Notes: generated by a model from the sequence alone, not told the origin. A DNA stretch of 64,000 bases from Clostridia bacterium (GCA_017396895.1 JAFQKN010000031.1:1-64000), one strand, 5' to 3'. Shown: positions 1 to 11,058, numbered from the stretch's first letter. Numbers and translations: made by a program.

Positions 1-3000
1 ATCCTCGTAAGCTTCCTGCTTGAAGTCATCATGTATGGCGACAATGCAAAGGTTCTTGACGAAATGATCAATGCAGAAGGCTTCTCCATTGCCGGTATCG
101 TCAACCTGCTTACGAACCTCGGTGTACCGAGCTACCTCGGCTACAACTGGAACTACATGGACGGCGAAGCAGCATATGATGCAGACAGCAACCTTGTTGC
201 CATCACTCTGCCCGCAACCGCATTCAAGAACTACCTGACCTACGAAAACGACTGGTCTGAAGAAACCGCAGAAACCCTCATCGGCAACCTGCCCACGCTT
301 CTCCTCGACATCCTTGCCCTCACCGGCACGGAAGGCATCACTGCTGATACCACCGTCGAAGACCTTATCGTTGTTCTCACAGGCAGCGGACTTGATCTCT
401 TCACCGCAGCCAACCTGAACAGCATCAAGACCATGCTTACCGATCTCCTCAAGGAAATCGAAGACTACATGGATCTCATCACTGCTGTTGACAGCCTGCT
501 CGGACTTGACATTGCAGCATACGAAACCATGGCTGACTTTGATTACACAGGCAGCGACATCGACCTCTTCGTTGATGGCTTGGTAACCTTGCTTGCTCCC
601 ATCTCCGGCATCCTCGGCTGGCTCCTGTTCGGCGACGAATATGCATTCTTCCACAAGAACAATACCGATGCAGACGGCGACGGCGTTGCTGACGACCTGC
701 TTGTACTGCCCGGTGCTGAAGGTTATAAGTACGGTCTGGGCGTTCTCCTTGAAGCTCTTACCGGAAAGACCGCTCCGTCCGTTGATGGCCTTGCAGACAA
801 CACTGCAAAGATCGACGCAGTTCTGTCCTATGTCGGCGAATTCATCGGCGACGTCATGGCAATGAAACTGCCCGAAGCGATCGACTTCATCCTCAGCCTT
901 GTTGCTGAACTTCTCTACTTCATCAATGCAAACGGTATCTCCGTTGCACTTCTCAACCTCCTCGCTGCAGCATACTCGCTGGTTGACACCCTCACTGAGG
1001 AAGGCATCCTTGATCTCAACCTCAATGAACTTCTCAGCGGCCTGCTGTTCGAAGATGCTGATGAAGACGGCACTCCCGACTACATGCTCGACATCGAAAA
1101 CACCAACCTGTTGGTCGTATTCGAAATCGTTGAGTACTTCACCGGTCTTGAATTCACTGATGTTGTTGGCAACAACAAACTTCAGAAGTTCTACATCGGC
1201 GAAATCACCGCTTATGACTCTGTTGCCGGCTACAAGGCATTCAGAATGGGCTTCTCCGAGAGCATGACCGCTTACGGCGCAGGTGTGGCTGAAGACAAGG
1301 CTGACCTTGTTACCATCCTCCTCAGCTTCGTAATCGAATGCCTGCTTTATGAAAACAATGCAGCAGTGATCGACGAAATGATCGGCAGCGAAGACTTCTC
1401 CGTTGTGACCATCGTTGAACTCGTTGAAGCACTCGGCATCCCGACTGATTACAAGTACTACAACTGGAATTACATGGGCGGCGAAACCACAGCCATCGAC
1501 GGTAAGATTGCATCCATCACGCTTCCGACTGACGGATTCAAGAACTACCTGACCTATGCTAACAACTGGACTGAAGAAGCTGCAGAAGGCCTCATGGCTG
1601 AACTGCCCGGACTTCTGATCTCCATCCTTGGTGACGGCATCACCGAAACCACCACGGTTAACGAACTCATCGTTAAACTCAGCGGCAACGGCCTCGAACT
1701 CTTCACCGCTGCAAATCTCAACAGCCTGAAGAACGCTCTCATCGATCTGCTTGCAGGCCTTGATGAATACATGAGCATCATCACCTCTGTTGACGGTATC
1801 CTCGGCGTAGACCTCGGTGCTTACACTGCTGAAAACATGCCTAACTACACATTCGAAGGTTCCAACACCGCAGAATTTGTTGATGGCCTCGTAGAAATTC
1901 TCGCTCCGATCTCCGGTCTGATTGACTTCCTGTTCTTCGGCGGCGACTACGAATTCTTCTACTACAATAAGACCTATTATGAAGGCAGAGACGATCTCAA
2001 GGATCTCATCACTGTCGCAGGTGCAGAAGGCTACAAGTACGGTCTTGCCGTTCTTCTTGAAGCTCTCGGCGTTGCAGCTCCCGACGTGGACGGCCTTGCC
2101 ACCACAGAAGAAAAACTCGATGCCATCCTCACTGCAGTTGCAAACTTCATTGATATGGTCCTTGGTATGAACATCAAACAGGTCATTGACTTTGCTCTTG
2201 ATCTCATTACCAACCTGCTTTACTTCATCAATGCAAACGGTGTATCCGTTGCTCTGATCAACCTGCTCGGTTCTGTTTACAACGCAGTTGAAGATCTGAA
2301 TGCAAGCGGTCTGCTTGAACTCAATCTCAACGAACTTCTCAGCGGTCTGCTGTTTGAAGATGCAGATGAAGACGGTACTCCCGACTACATGCTCGACATC
2401 GAAAACACCAACCTGCTTGTGATCATGGAAGTTGTTGAACAGCTTCTCGGTCTTGAAATCACCGAGTGGATGAGCGAAATGAAACTCAAGAACTTCTACA
2501 TGGGTGAAATCACTGCTTACGACTCCGTCGCCGGCTACAAGGGCTTCAAGATGAGCCTTGCCGATCAGACCGTCTACGGCAATACCCTTGTTGAAGATCA
2601 GGCTGACCTTGTAACCATCATCATCAGCTTCGCTCTTGAACTTCTCCTCTTCCCGGGCAACGCTGAAGTCATTGACGAAATGATCGGCAGCGAAGACTTC
2701 TCCATTGCAGAAATCGTTGCAATCATCCGTCAGCTCGGCATCAACGTAACTTACAGAACTTACAATTGGAACTACATGAACGGTGAAGCCACCACCGATG
2801 CAAACGGCAACATCACCTCCATCGTACTTCCGACGACTGCATTCAAGAACTATCTGACCTACGAAAACGATTGGACAGAAGAAACTGCAGAAGCCCTCTT
2901 CGGCAACCTGCCCACTCTTCTTGTTGACATCCTTGCTCTGATCGACAGCGAAAGCACGGTCACTACGGAATCCACTGTCAACGACCTCATCGTTTCCTTT

Positions 3001-6000
3001 ACCGGCAGCGGTCTTGAAGTCTTCACCGCAGCAAACCTGAACAGCATCAAGACAATGCTTGTTGATCTTCTTGCAAACCTTGAAGATTATATGGATCTTG
3101 TTGTTGCTGTGGACGGCATCCTCGGTGTTGACCTTGCAGCATACGAAACCATGGCAGACTTTAACTACATCGGTAGCGATATCGACAAGTTTGTTGACGG
3201 TCTCGTAACACTCCTTGCACCGATCTCCGGTCTCCTCGGCTGGCTCCTGTTCGGTGACTCCTATGCATTCTTCCACTACAATGATACCGATGCAGACGGC
3301 GACGGCGTTGCTGACGACCTGCTTGTACTGCCCGGTTCCGAAGGCTACAAATACGGTCTGGGCGTTCTCCTTGAAGCTCTCACCGGTAAGACGGCTCCGT
3401 CCGTTGACGGCCTCGATAACGTAGCGGCTATTGATGCAGTTCTCACTTACGTCGGCGAATTCGTCAAGGACGTAATGAGCATGAAGCTCGACGAAGCAAT
3501 TACCTTCGTTCTCAGCCTTGTTGCTGAACTTCTCTACTTCATCAATGCAAACGGTCTCTCCGTCATGTTGCTCAACCTCCTTGCTTCTGCATACTCGCTG
3601 GTTGAAACTCTCAACGAAAAGGGCATTCTTGATCTTGATCTGAATGAACTTCTCAGCGGTCTGCTCTTCGAAGATAAGGACGGCGACGGCGAAATCGACT
3701 ACATGCTCGACATCGAAAACACCAACCTGTTGGTCGTATTCGAAATCGTTGAGTACTTCACCGGTCTTGAATTCACAGACGTTGTTACCAACAACAAACT
3801 TCTGTACTTCTACATCGGCGAAATCACCGCTTACGATTCTGTTGCCGGTTACAAGGCATTCAGAATGGGATTCTCCGACACCAACACTTCCTACGGTGCA
3901 GGCGTCGCTGAAGATAAGGCTGACCTGTTCACCATCCTGATCAGCTTCGTTCTCGAAGTACTCTTCTTCGAAGACAACGCAGCTATCATTGACGGCATGA
4001 TCGGCAGCGAAGACTTCTCACTTGTCGAAATCGTTGAACTGATCAAGGGTCTCGGCATCCGCGTACCGAACTACCTGTATTACAACTGGAACTACATGAA
4101 CGGCACGCAGACTGCAGTTGACGGTGTTATCACTTCGATCACACTTCCGACTGACAGATTCAAGAACTATCTGACCTATGCAAACAACTGGGATGAAACC
4201 ACTGCGGAAACCCTCATGGCAAAACTCCCGAGCCTGCTTGTTCAGATTCTTGAAATGACCGGCACCGAAGGCATCACTGCTGACGCAACGCTCAACGATA
4301 TCATCACAACTCTCAGCGGCAGCGGCCTGTCCCTGTTCACTGCTGAAAACCTCAACAGCCTGAAGAACGCTCTCATCAACCTGCTTGCAGACCTTGATGA
4401 TTACATGAGCATCATCACCGCAGTTGACGGTATCCTCGGCCTTGATCTCGGCGCATATACCGCAGAGAACATGCCCGACTTCACCTTCGCAGGTTCCGAC
4501 TCCGAAAAATTCGTAGACGGCTTGGTTACCATCCTTGCTCCGATCTCCGGACTTCTTGATTGGCTCCTGTTCGGTGGCAGCTACGAATTCTTCCATGACA
4601 ACGCAACCGGTGACGAAGATCTCCTTGTTCTTGCCGGTGCAGAAGGCTACAAGTACGGTCTTGCCGTTCTCCTTGAAGCCCTCGGTATTGAAGCTCCTGT
4701 TGTTGACGGTTATGCAACCGCAGCTGAAAAGCTCGACGCTATCCTCACTGCAGTCGCTAAGTTCATTGATGATGCACTTGCAATGAACATTGAAGAAGTC
4801 ATTGACTTCGCTCTTGACCTCATCACCAACTTGCTGTACTTCATCAATGCTAACGGCGTATCCGTAGCACTTCTCAACCTGCTTGCAGCTGCTTACGACC
4901 TCGTTAAGACGCTGGGCGACGAAGGCATCCTTGATCTTGACCTCAACGAACTTCTCAGCGGTCTGCTGTTTGAAGATGCAAATGAAGACGGTACTCCCGA
5001 CTACATGCTTGACATCGAAAACACCAACCTGCTTGTGATCATCGAAGTGGTTGAAATCCTTCTCGGTCTTGAAGTAACCGATTGGATGTCCGAATACAAA
5101 CTCTCCACCTTCTACATGGGTGAAATCAACTCTTACGATTCCGTAGCCGGTTATAAGGGCTTCAAGATGAGCCTCGCAGATCAGACCGTTTACGGCAATA
5201 CAAGAGTCGAAGATCAGGCAGACCTTGTTACCATCATCCTCAGCTTCGCTCTTGAGCTTCTGCTCTATCCCGGCAACGCTGAAGTGATCGATGAAATGAT
5301 CGGTGCAGACGGCTTCTCCGTCGCAGGTATTGTTGAACTCGTAAGAGGTCTTGGCAATATCGAATACACCATCAAGGCATTTGACTGGAACTACTTCAAC
5401 GGCGTTGAAGGTGAACTTGCAGGCACGACGTCCGAAGACGGCGATCCTTACATCACCTACACACCCGATGACGGTACGTTTGTACGTGAATTCAAGAACT
5501 ATCTGACCTACGGCAACAACTGGAGCGAAGCAACAGCTGAAATGCTCGATAAGTCCCTGTTCGGCATCGTCGAAATGGTTCTTGAAATGTCCGGTATCGA
5601 AGCAGACAGCGTAGGCGACTTCCTTGCAGCAGACTTCACGCTCTACAAGGCAGAATACCTCAACACCATCAAGAACGCTCTCCAGGATCTTCTTGTTAAC
5701 GTATCCGACTACATGGATCTTATCTCCACTGTTGACGGTATCCTCGGTGTTGATCTGACAGCCTATGAGACAATGCCTGACTTCGCAGAATTCACAACCG
5801 ACAGACCTGCAGCAGATCAGTTTATTGACGGTCTGTACACCATCCTGCAGCCCATTGAAGGTCTTGTAGCATGGCTGCTGTTCGGTGATTCCTATGAATT
5901 CTTCTACTACAACGAAAAGGTTGACGGCAAACCCGTAGACCTGATCGTACTTGCAGGTGCAGACGGTTACACCAACGGTCTTGCCCTCATTCTTGAAGCT

Positions 6001-9000
6001 CTCGGTGTTGAAGCTGCTGACATCAGCGGACTTGAAACCACCGAAGCCAAGTTCAAGGCAATGCTTACCCCGATCGTTGCCTTCATCGATGACATCCTCA
6101 ACGGCGGTCTCGAAGAAGCCATCGACAAGGCACTTGCCCTGATCGTTAACCTGCTTTACTTCATCAATGCAAACGGCTTGTCCTCTGCACTGATCAACTT
6201 CCTTGCAGCGGCATACAACATCGTCAACCTGCTCAACAGCAGCGGTCTTGTAGAACTTGATCTTGATGAACTTCTCGGCGGACTTCTGTTCTCCGACGAA
6301 GAAAAGAACGCGATCTACACCATTGACGATACGTTCAGCATTGAAAAGACCAACCTGTTGGTAGCAATCCAGATCGTTGAATACTTCACCGGCCTCGACA
6401 TTACAGGAGCCGTTGCTCCCGAAAAGATCTCCGGCTTCTACATGGGCCACGTTGAAGAATATGCTTCCGTTGCCGATGCTCCCGCATTCAAGATGCTTCT
6501 CGGCAAGGCAGACGGCGAACCCGATTACGCAACCACTTTGGTTGAAGACAGAGCAGACTTTATTACCATCCTTGTCAGCTTCCTGCTTGAAGTTGTTCTC
6601 TATGACAACAATGCGTTGGCAATTGATGAACTTCTCGGCACCGACGGCATGGTCTCCATGATTGTTGCTCTCGTTGAATCTCTCGGCAACTTCGATATCG
6701 AATACGTTGACTTCAACTGGAACTACATGAACTATGACGAAAACGACGAAAATGCTGACAGAACTGCAGGTTATGTCGATTACGACAATGACGGTGTCTA
6801 TGACGAAATCACACTTCCTGCAGACCGCTACATCAACTACTTCAACACTTACACCCAGAACGACTGGACCGAAATCAAGGCTGAATACCTTGCAAGCAAC
6901 ATTGATGATATCGTTGCTGATGTCATGTATCTCATCAACGGTGAAGAATCCTCCATCGGCGATATGCTCGCAGGTTCCTTCAACCTCTATCAGGCAGAAT
7001 ATCTTGAAGCAATTGCAACTGCAATTCCCGGATTGCTTGAAAGCCTTGATGAAGGACTCGTATCCATCATCGGTCTTGTTCTCGGCGTAGATCTCACAGC
7101 CTACTCCAAGATGCACTTCGTCGCTGAAAGCGAAGTACCCGCAGGCGTTGAATACAACTTCAACGAATTCGGTGTCTATTATGTAGCAGACGGCGCAAAC
7201 TACTACGTCATCCGCGAAGCATCTGCAGAAAGCGACTTCATCAACGGCCTGTGCGCAATCGTATTCCCGATTGAATCCGCACTCAGCTGGCTCCTGTTCG
7301 GTGGCAGTTATGCATTCTTCCACCACAACGCAACCGACGAAGACGGTGACGGCGTAGCCGATGATCTTCTTGTTATTGCCGGTGCAGACGGTTACACCAA
7401 CGGCCTTGCAGTCCTTCTTGAGGCTCTCGGCGTAAAAGCTCCGCATGTGATTTACAACGCAGACGGTGAAATCGATGCAACTGCAACCCTGAAGGCTGTT
7501 CTTACAGCTCTCGCAGCAAGAATTGACGAACTGTTGAACGATCCGATCGACAACATCGTTGCTCTGCTTCCGAACCTGCTGTACTTCATCAACGCCAACG
7601 GTCTGTCCGTAGCAATTCTGAACACCTTGGCATCTGTTTACAATGCACTTGCCATCGTTCAGGAGAACGGTGCAGAACTCGGCATCGATGAAGAAACTCT
7701 TGAAACGCTCGACCTCAACAAACTGATCTCCGGCCTGCTGGATGACACAGGACTTGAGCTCGACCTCGAAAATACCGACCTTCTGACAGTATTCAACATT
7801 GTTGAATCTCTCATCGGCCTTGAATTGACCGACGTTGTCGGCGCTCTGAAGATCGACGACTTCTATCTCGGCCAGATCAAGTCCTACGATTCCGTAAGTG
7901 ACTTTGAAGCATTCAAGATGAGCTACTCCTCTGAAGAAGATGCCGGCGATATGCTGACCATCCTTCTCAGCTTCGTGATCGAAGTTCTCCTGTATCAGAG
8001 AGCAGACGATCCGAACACCGAAGAAGATGAATTCTTCAGCAACGCAGCGGTTCTTGATGAAATGCTCGGTCTTGACGGTATGATCGTTGCAATCGTCAAC
8101 TACCTTGCTTCCGATGCGATCGTCACCTATTCGATGATCAACTGGAACTACATGAACGGTACGGTTGATGCAGACGGCAACATCACATTGCCCACAGGCC
8201 GCTTCATCCACTATCTCACTTACGAAAATGACTGGTCCGAAGCCACCTCTGAATATATCTTCGAAAACCTCGATGAAATCGTTCAGATGGTATTCGACAT
8301 CATCTACAAGGATGAAGAAACACAGGTAACGGTCTCCGACCTGATCCTCGGCTTCTTCAACCCCGATGAAGACCTGTACACTGCTGAAATGCTTGATAAG
8401 CTTGCAGTTATGCTTGCAGATCTGATCGGTCAGCTCGGTGATTCTCTCGTTAAACTTGTCGGCGTTCTGCTTGGTGCAGATCTCTCCTCCTTCGATACGA
8501 TGAGATATGCTGACTACGACGAGACCGCAACTTATGCACACGATGTAGCACACGATCTGTACTACACCGAAAGTGAAGGCGTCAAGACCTATGCAATTGC
8601 AGACCGCGATGACTTCGTATCCGCAATCTGCATGATGCTCGAACCTGTCTACGGCATTCTGAACTGGCTCCTGTTCGGCGGCGAGATCGCTCTCTTCGTT
8701 GACAGTGAAACCGGCGAGGATGACCTCATCAGACTCGTTGGTGCAGAAGGCTTTATGGCCGGCCTTGTACCGCTTCTTGAAACCCTCTTCGTTGACATGG
8801 GTACCATCTCCTCCAACACGGAAGGCGAATATGATACCGCAGTGGTTCTGCCGCAGTTGCTGTATGCACTCATGGCCAGAATCGACGAGATCCTTGCAGA
8901 TCCGGTCAATGAAGTTCTTGCTCTGATCCCGAACCTGCTGTACAACATCAATGCAGGCACCATCTCCGCACTGCTGAAGAACCTGCTTGGTTCTATCTAC

Positions 9001-11058
9001 GGCTTGCTGGATGCAATCGGTCAGGATCTCTCCGTTGATGCTCTTATTAAGGACGCAATCGGAATTGAGAATGAACACTTCAGCATTGAAGATTTCAGCC
9101 TCATGGATGTCTTCTATCTGGTTGAACACTTCACCGGTCTGACAGTCAATGCTGCTGTCTATGATGAATCGCATCCTGTCGAGATCGACGACTTCTATCT
9201 GGGCGTGATCGAACAGTATAAGTCCTCGAATACCTCCACTGCTTACAGAATGGTATTCCCGGCAGAAAGCACCGATTACGTTTTGGGCGGACCGGTACCT
9301 GAAGACCGTGCAGACCTGCTTGCGATCATCGTTGGCCTTCTGGTCGACGTGATCAACTTCGAAGGCAACCGTGAAGCAATCAATGCTCTCATCGGCGAAG
9401 GCACTTGGGAAGCACTCTATGCAGTCCTTCATCTTGAAGAGTTCGAGATGCAGAAGTTCGATTGGCTGTATTATCAGTATGCTGATACCGGCATGATCTT
9501 CGCTCCCGTCAAGAACTCCGTCATGTTCAAGACTGCATACGGCAAGTACTTCACGAAGGAAATGGCAAATGACATTGTCACTCACTTCGAAGAATTCGTT
9601 GACATCTGGATCCGCTTGCTCGGTATCGAAAGCCTGATCGACGGTATGACCTTCGACAGCCTTGAAGACCTTGTCAATGAACTTCTTAACGAATATCTGT
9701 ACACTGCAGATATCGGCAACAAACTCCTCAACGCTCTTACCAACCTGCTGAGCAAGATCGGTGACATCGATCCCGATGGTTACATCCTTGGTCTTGTTAA
9801 GGAACTTCTCGGTGTTGACCTTACCGCTTTGGCTAAGATCAAGATCGTCTCCACAGCAGAAGAAGCCGCGGCATTCAACGGCTCCGACTACAAGGTATAC
9901 ATCGTTGAAAAGGGTAACACCGAAAGCTTCATCGATGCTCTTACCGGTATTCTTGAACCGCTCACTCCGTTGCTTGACTGGCTGCTTTGCAACGATGCAC
10001 TGTCCTTCTTCTATGATCACGAAGGCTACGATGCAATCACACTCCTCGGCGGCGAAGGCTATGCTTACGCGATCATCCCGTTGCTTGAAGCTCTGGGTTG
10101 CCCGGCAGACAGCATCCTGACACCTGCTGAATACTACGCAGCAGCCGAAGCGGATCCCGCTAACATGATCCGCAACATCCTCAGACCGATCGCTGCAAGA
10201 CTGAATGACTTTGCTGCAGATCCGGCTATGGAACTTCTTGAACTCCTGCCCGCATTGATCTACTTCATCAACTCCAACGGTGTTGATACGGTAGTTAAGA
10301 ACCTGCTCCACGGTGTATTCGGTGTCCTTGATGCCCTTCAGCCGCTGCTTGGTGACGTCAATGCTTATGAACTTGTAGGTATCCCGGATCTTGGCACGCT
10401 CGACTTCGAAGGTATTCTTGACCTGGCACTTGCCGGCGTTGAAGAAAACATCGGAATGGAACTTGCTAAACCCATCTACAATGCAGTACTTGAGTTCACA
10501 CACGGTGAAATCGTTTCCTTCCAGTCCAAGAACGGTGAAACGGCTTACACCATGAAGTACAATGATTCCTCTGCTGACAGAGGCGACATGATCACCGTAC
10601 TTCTTCGCTTCGCTCTTACCTTCGTTGTAACCGGCGAAAACGTCACCGCCATCAAGCTTATGCTGAAAGACTCTGTCAATGATGAAGCATTCAAGTTCAT
10701 CTGCGCATTGCTTGATCAGCTCAAGGATATGGCTTCCCTGACTGACGGCGTAGACAAGATGCTGTACACCATCTACTACATCTTCTACGGTCTGTATCAT
10801 GCAGGTAAGGAAACCCTGAACTGGCTTGACGAAACCAACGACAACTGGAAGTTCTTCCATGACCTTTGCGTCAACAGTAAGGACGGCACGCTCAGCGGCA
10901 TGGCAAACGATATCTATGGCTTCATGGATACCTACATCCCGCCCGAAATCGTGGATCCTGACGAAGGAATCGCTCCTGACGGACAGATCTCCTTCTGGCA
11001 GAAGATCGTTCAGTTCTTCCAGAAGATCATTGACTGGTTCAAGAACCTGTTCAGCTAA
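1..11058 (+). CDS. Giant repetitive protein, 3' part (start lies upstream of the window)
   Basis: The frame is open from the first base, and its first residues match the end of a repeat unit, so the gene begins upstream. At least 3685 residues are visible. Eight units of about 440 residues are built from short leucine-rich helices. Each carries recognisable blocks: W-N-Y-M, FKNYLTY, APISGLLGWLLFG, LLYFINANG, LLSGLLFED, YDSVAGYK. Asp-rich loops such as DADGDGVADD and DADEDGTPDY look like calcium-binding loops. Cysteine is nearly absent. The tail leaves the repeat pattern and ends in an aromatic amphipathic helix (FWQKIVQFF then IIDWFKNLF). I recognise no named family. A secreted or surface role is inferred from size, repeats and acidic loops; the N-terminus that would show a signal peptide is missing. 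Codon use is strongly skewed to AAC, TTC, GAC and CTC, as in rplS, which suggests high expression. Confidence 0.9.
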   Translation: MLVSFLLEVIMYGDNAKVLDEMINAEGFSIAGIVNLLTNLGVPSYLGYNWNYMDGEAAYDADSNLVAITLPATAFKNYLTYENDWSEETAETLIGNLPTLLLDILALTGTEGITADTTVEDLIVVLTGSGLDLFTAANLNSIKTMLTDLLKEIEDYMDLITAVDSLLGLDIAAYETMADFDYTGSDIDLFVDGLVTLLAPISGILGWLLFGDEYAFFHKNNTDADGDGVADDLLVLPGAEGYKYGLGVLLEALTGKTAPSVDGLADNTAKIDAVLSYVGEFIGDVMAMKLPEAIDFILSLVAELLYFINANGISVALLNLLAAAYSLVDTLTEEGILDLNLNELLSGLLFEDADEDGTPDYMLDIENTNLLVVFEIVEYFTGLEFTDVVGNNKLQKFYIGEITAYDSVAGYKAFRMGFSESMTAYGAGVAEDKADLVTILLSFVIECLLYENNAAVIDEMIGSEDFSVVTIVELVEALGIPTDYKYYNWNYMGGETTAIDGKIASITLPTDGFKNYLTYANNWTEEAAEGLMAELPGLLISILGDGITETTTVNELIVKLSGNGLELFTAANLNSLKNALIDLLAGLDEYMSIITSVDGILGVDLGAYTAENMPNYTFEGSNTAEFVDGLVEILAPISGLIDFLFFGGDYEFFYYNKTYYEGRDDLKDLITVAGAEGYKYGLAVLLEALGVAAPDVDGLATTEEKLDAILTAVANFIDMVLGMNIKQVIDFALDLITNLLYFINANGVSVALINLLGSVYNAVEDLNASGLLELNLNELLSGLLFEDADEDGTPDYMLDIENTNLLVIMEVVEQLLGLEITEWMSEMKLKNFYMGEITAYDSVAGYKGFKMSLADQTVYGNTLVEDQADLVTIIISFALELLLFPGNAEVIDEMIGSEDFSIAEIVAIIRQLGINVTYRTYNWNYMNGEATTDANGNITSIVLPTTAFKNYLTYENDWTEETAEALFGNLPTLLVDILALIDSESTVTTESTVNDLIVSFTGSGLEVFTAANLNSIKTMLVDLLANLEDYMDLVVAVDGILGVDLAAYETMADFNYIGSDIDKFVDGLVTLLAPISGLLGWLLFGDSYAFFHYNDTDADGDGVADDLLVLPGSEGYKYGLGVLLEALTGKTAPSVDGLDNVAAIDAVLTYVGEFVKDVMSMKLDEAITFVLSLVAELLYFINANGLSVMLLNLLASAYSLVETLNEKGILDLDLNELLSGLLFEDKDGDGEIDYMLDIENTNLLVVFEIVEYFTGLEFTDVVTNNKLLYFYIGEITAYDSVAGYKAFRMGFSDTNTSYGAGVAEDKADLFTILISFVLEVLFFEDNAAIIDGMIGSEDFSLVEIVELIKGLGIRVPNYLYYNWNYMNGTQTAVDGVITSITLPTDRFKNYLTYANNWDETTAETLMAKLPSLLVQILEMTGTEGITADATLNDIITTLSGSGLSLFTAENLNSLKNALINLLADLDDYMSIITAVDGILGLDLGAYTAENMPDFTFAGSDSEKFVDGLVTILAPISGLLDWLLFGGSYEFFHDNATGDEDLLVLAGAEGYKYGLAVLLEALGIEAPVVDGYATAAEKLDAILTAVAKFIDDALAMNIEEVIDFALDLITNLLYFINANGVSVALLNLLAAAYDLVKTLGDEGILDLDLNELLSGLLFEDANEDGTPDYMLDIENTNLLVIIEVVEILLGLEVTDWMSEYKLSTFYMGEINSYDSVAGYKGFKMSLADQTVYGNTRVEDQADLVTIILSFALELLLYPGNAEVIDEMIGADGFSVAGIVELVRGLGNIEYTIKAFDWNYFNGVEGELAGTTSEDGDPYITYTPDDGTFVREFKNYLTYGNNWSEATAEMLDKSLFGIVEMVLEMSGIEADSVGDFLAADFTLYKAEYLNTIKNALQDLLVNVSDYMDLISTVDGILGVDLTAYETMPDFAEFTTDRPAADQFIDGLYTILQPIEGLVAWLLFGDSYEFFYYNEKVDGKPVDLIVLAGADGYTNGLALILEALGVEAADISGLETTEAKFKAMLTPIVAFIDDILNGGLEEAIDKALALIVNLLYFINANGLSSALINFLAAAYNIVNLLNSSGLVELDLDELLGGLLFSDEEKNAIYTIDDTFSIEKTNLLVAIQIVEYFTGLDITGAVAPEKISGFYMGHVEEYASVADAPAFKMLLGKADGEPDYATTLVEDRADFITILVSFLLEVVLYDNNALAIDELLGTDGMVSMIVALVESLGNFDIEYVDFNWNYMNYDENDENADRTAGYVDYDNDGVYDEITLPADRYINYFNTYTQNDWTEIKAEYLASNIDDIVADVMYLINGEESSIGDMLAGSFNLYQAEYLEAIATAIPGLLESLDEGLVSIIGLVLGVDLTAYSKMHFVAESEVPAGVEYNFNEFGVYYVADGANYYVIREASAESDFINGLCAIVFPIESALSWLLFGGSYAFFHHNATDEDGDGVADDLLVIAGADGYTNGLAVLLEALGVKAPHVIYNADGEIDATATLKAVLTALAARIDELLNDPIDNIVALLPNLLYFINANGLSVAILNTLASVYNALAIVQENGAELGIDEETLETLDLNKLISGLLDDTGLELDLENTDLLTVFNIVESLIGLELTDVVGALKIDDFYLGQIKSYDSVSDFEAFKMSYSSEEDAGDMLTILLSFVIEVLLYQRADDPNTEEDEFFSNAAVLDEMLGLDGMIVAIVNYLASDAIVTYSMINWNYMNGTVDADGNITLPTGRFIHYLTYENDWSEATSEYIFENLDEIVQMVFDIIYKDEETQVTVSDLILGFFNPDEDLYTAEMLDKLAVMLADLIGQLGDSLVKLVGVLLGADLSSFDTMRYADYDETATYAHDVAHDLYYTESEGVKTYAIADRDDFVSAICMMLEPVYGILNWLLFGGEIALFVDSETGEDDLIRLVGAEGFMAGLVPLLETLFVDMGTISSNTEGEYDTAVVLPQLLYALMARIDEILADPVNEVLALIPNLLYNINAGTISALLKNLLGSIYGLLDAIGQDLSVDALIKDAIGIENEHFSIEDFSLMDVFYLVEHFTGLTVNAAVYDESHPVEIDDFYLGVIEQYKSSNTSTAYRMVFPAESTDYVLGGPVPEDRADLLAIIVGLLVDVINFEGNREAINALIGEGTWEALYAVLHLEEFEMQKFDWLYYQYADTGMIFAPVKNSVMFKTAYGKYFTKEMANDIVTHFEEFVDIWIRLLGIESLIDGMTFDSLEDLVNELLNEYLYTADIGNKLLNALTNLLSKIGDIDPDGYILGLVKELLGVDLTALAKIKIVSTAEEAAAFNGSDYKVYIVEKGNTESFIDALTGILEPLTPLLDWLLCNDALSFFYDHEGYDAITLLGGEGYAYAIIPLLEALGCPADSILTPAEYYAAAEADPANMIRNILRPIAARLNDFAADPAMELLELLPALIYFINSNGVDTVVKNLLHGVFGVLDALQPLLGDVNAYELVGIPDLGTLDFEGILDLALAGVEENIGMELAKPIYNAVLEFTHGEIVSFQSKNGETAYTMKYNDSSADRGDMITVLLRFALTFVVTGENVTAIKLMLKDSVNDEAFKFICALLDQLKDMASLTDGVDKMLYTIYYIFYGLYHAGKETLNWLDETNDNWKFFHDLCVNSKDGTLSGMANDIYGFMDTYIPPEIVDPDEGIAPDGQISFWQKIVQFFQKIIDWFKNLFS
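142..10680 (+). repeat. Eight tandem protein-coding repeat units of about 1.3 kb
   Basis: The aromatic anchor Y/F-N/D-W-x-Y recurs at 142, 1459, 2761, 4081, 5380, 6712, 8137 and 9457. Spacings are 1317, 1302, 1320, 1299, 1332, 1425 and 1320 bases, all multiples of three. Units 1 and 3 share features absent from 2 and 4 (LTGKTAPSVDGL, VVFEIVEYFTGLEFTDVV, AFRMGFS). Units 2 and 4 share others (VEDQADL, GFKMSLADQTVYGNT, MNIKQVIDFALDLITNLL). This gives an ABAB order. Units 5 to 8 are progressively more diverged. Confidence 0.92.

Noticed and set aside
640..700. Dockerin or true EF-hand domains in the giant protein
   Set aside because: The Asp-rich loops lack the paired loop-helix layout of dockerins; only a calcium-loop resemblance can be claimed.
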